6,748 nucleotides of DNA from an uncultured Paenibacillaceae bacterium (GTDB lineage: Bacteria; Bacillota; Bacilli; Aneurinibacillales; Aneurinibacillaceae), in contig CAMLDI010000080.1 of assembly GCA_946478845.1 (NCBI GenBank), forward strand, positions 1 to 6,748, in the 5' to 3' direction. The stretch's first letter is position 1, and the number at the start of each line of letters is the position of its first letter. Positions 5,570 through 6,748 of this stretch are shown here, in pieces. The position numbers were made by a program, and so were the translations under genes. The notes below the pieces were generated by a model. It had not been told where the DNA came from, made no database searches, and saw only the letters and a list, made by a program, of their open reading frames with translations.

Positions 5570-5574
5570 TAATA

Positions 5575-6681
5575 ATGGTACAGCCAAGATACATCACAGA
5601 TATTCGTAAAATTGACACGATTTCAAATGAAGAGAAAAAGATATTAAAGAAAATTACGGATAAATTCGTTTTCCGCGCAAACGATTATTATTTATCCTTA
5701 ATTAATTGGGATGATCCAAATGATCCAATTCGTCGGTTAGTGATTCCGAATAAAGGGGAACTAAAAGAATATGGGTACTGGGATGCATCAAACGAAGAAG
5801 CAAATTATGTAGTTCCTGGATGCCAGCATAAGTATAAAACAACTGCTCTTCTTATCGTTTCTGAAGTGTGTGGGGCTTATTGCCGCTATTGTTTTCGTAA
5901 ACGCCTCTTTAGAAATGATGTAAAAGAAGCCCAATCAGATGTTACTCCAGGTTTAGACTATATTCGCTACCATCCAGAAATCAATAATGTCCTTTTGACG
6001 GGTGGAGATTCCCTGATTCTTTCAACGAAAAAAATTCGTATGATTGTAGAAGAGTTAAGTTCTATTCCTCATGTTAAAATTATTCGTTTTGGTTCTAAAT
6101 TGCCTGCTTTTAATCCTATGCGAATTTATGAGGATGAAGAATTGTTGCGAATTTTTAGAGATTATTCTACATCTGAACGTAAAATTTATTTAATGGCACA
6201 TATCAATCATCCACGGGAAATCACAGAGCATACCCGAAAAGCCTTTCAGGCATTGATGGATGCAGGTGTTGTGGTTATGAATCAAACACCGATCTTAAAA
6301 GGGATTAATGATGACCCGGAAGTACTTGGACAATTATTGGATGAACTTTCTTGGGCAGGAGTAGCACCTTATTACTTTTTCCAAAATCGGCCCGTCGCTG
6401 GGAATTCTGATTTTGTAATCCCCTTTGAAAAGGCAGTGAAAATTATCGAAGAAGCGAAAGCCCTTACTTCCGGGTTGGGAAAAAGAGTACGTTATGTAAT
6501 GAGCCATTCTTCAGGAAAAATAGAAATTTTGGCTGTAGAAAATGGAAAAATCTATCTGAAATATCATCAGGCGAAAAATCCTAATGATTATGGGCGATTT
6601 ATGGTATATGATTGTCCGAAAGATGCGGCATGGTTTGATGACTTGCCCGAGGTAAAAAACCAGATGATGATTGGCGTATAA
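5575..6681 (+). CDS. KamA-family radical SAM protein, atypical aminomutase-like
   Basis: Radical SAM enzyme of 368 aa (373 aa from ATG 5560) in the lysine 2,3-aminomutase/EpmB family. The cluster motif CGAYCRYC (C99, C103, C106) binds the [4Fe-4S] cluster; TGGDSLIL (142-149) is the SAM-binding GGD block. The family N-terminal region is present (YYLSLINWDDPNDPIRR, 38-54), as are HINHPREIT (209-217) and NQTPILKGINDD (236-247). Arg108, after the cluster, aligns with the Arg that holds the substrate carboxylate in lysine 2,3-aminomutase, so an amino-acid-like substrate is plausible. However, the segment holding the PLP lysine (PGGGGK) and an amine-binding Asp appears deleted: TSGLGKRVRYVMSHSSGK (298-315) runs from the conserved TSG almost directly to YVMS. 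The other substrate Asp is replaced near FFQNRPVAG (268-276). It is shorter than typical KamA (about 410-470 aa). It is monocistronic, with its own promoter and palindrome. The family is confident; the reaction is unknown, and lysine aminomutase activity is doubtful. Confidence 0.85.
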   Translation: MVQPRYITDIRKIDTISNEEKKILKKITDKFVFRANDYYLSLINWDDPNDPIRRLVIPNKGELKEYGYWDASNEEANYVVPGCQHKYKTTALLIVSEVCGAYCRYCFRKRLFRNDVKEAQSDVTPGLDYIRYHPEINNVLLTGGDSLILSTKKIRMIVEELSSIPHVKIIRFGSKLPAFNPMRIYEDEELLRIFRDYSTSERKIYLMAHINHPREITEHTRKAFQALMDAGVVVMNQTPILKGINDDPEVLGQLLDELSWAGVAPYYFFQNRPVAGNSDFVIPFEKAVKIIEEAKALTSGLGKRVRYVMSHSSGKIEILAVENGKIYLKYHQAKNPNDYGRFMVYDCPKDAAWFDDLPEVKNQMMIGV

Positions 6682-6748
6682 AAAAATTCCTAAAAAGAGG
6701 TAGAAAACTGAACAAAAAATCTTTATTAAATATATGTAAACCTACTGA

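Noticed and set aside
5560..5574. ATG at 5560 as the start of the KamA-family protein
   Set aside because: It runs into the Shine-Dalgarno sequence of the ATG at 5575 and has no ribosome site of its own.

Overview
The window looks like a Bacillota (Firmicutes) chromosome segment. Shine-Dalgarno sites are strong and purine-rich, the sigma-A-type promoters are clear, two intrinsic terminators are evident, and most of the DNA is AT-rich. The protein families (BusR-like GntR/RCK_C regulator, PadR with DUF1048 proteins and a DrrAB-type exporter, AspA/AnsB-like lyase, KamA-family radical SAM protein) are common in Bacilli and Clostridia. No rRNA, tRNA, CRISPR array, transposase or integrase was seen.

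Layout. (1) 1-186: short stretch downstream of the first gene, with a small perfect hairpin. (2) 187-1566, minus strand: a class-II fumarase/aspartase-superfamily enzyme, most likely aspartate ammonia-lyase. (3) 1567-1941: a 375-base gap without an intact gene. It holds an inverted repeat near the lyase start and the decayed C-terminus of a HAD-family phosphatase with in-frame stop codons. (4) 1942-2556, plus: a regulator with a GntR winged helix, a helical linker and an RCK_C (TrkA_C) domain, which is the architecture of the c-di-AMP receptor BusR, followed by a clean terminator. (5) 2594-5344, plus: a self-contained, tightly packed five-gene operon with its own promoter, palindromic operator and terminator. 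It encodes a PadR repressor, two divergent DUF1048 paralogues, a DrrA-type ABC ATPase and a DrrB-type ABC permease. (6) 5257-5574: a gap holding the operon terminator, a 20-bp palindrome, an extended -10 promoter and a possible gene relic. (7) 5575-6681, plus: a KamA (lysine 2,3-aminomutase)-family radical SAM protein that appears to lack the usual PLP-lysine segment. (8) 6682-6748: AT-rich tail without a supported gene.

The genes form separate transcription units. The PadR operon probably works as an inducible export or resistance module: PadR sits on the palindrome over its own -10 box until a ligand releases it, and the ABC pair exports a drug-like or peptide compound. The DUF1048 proteins are conserved partners of unknown role. 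This operon is visibly richer in GC than its flanks (34 of 60 bases in 4681-4740, against 18 of 60 in 2221-2280 and 21 of 60 in 6001-6060), and gene relics lie on both sides, so it may have been acquired as a block. The lyase and the BusR-like regulator diverge from the same gap. A link between c-di-AMP/osmotic signalling and aspartate metabolism is possible but only inferred.
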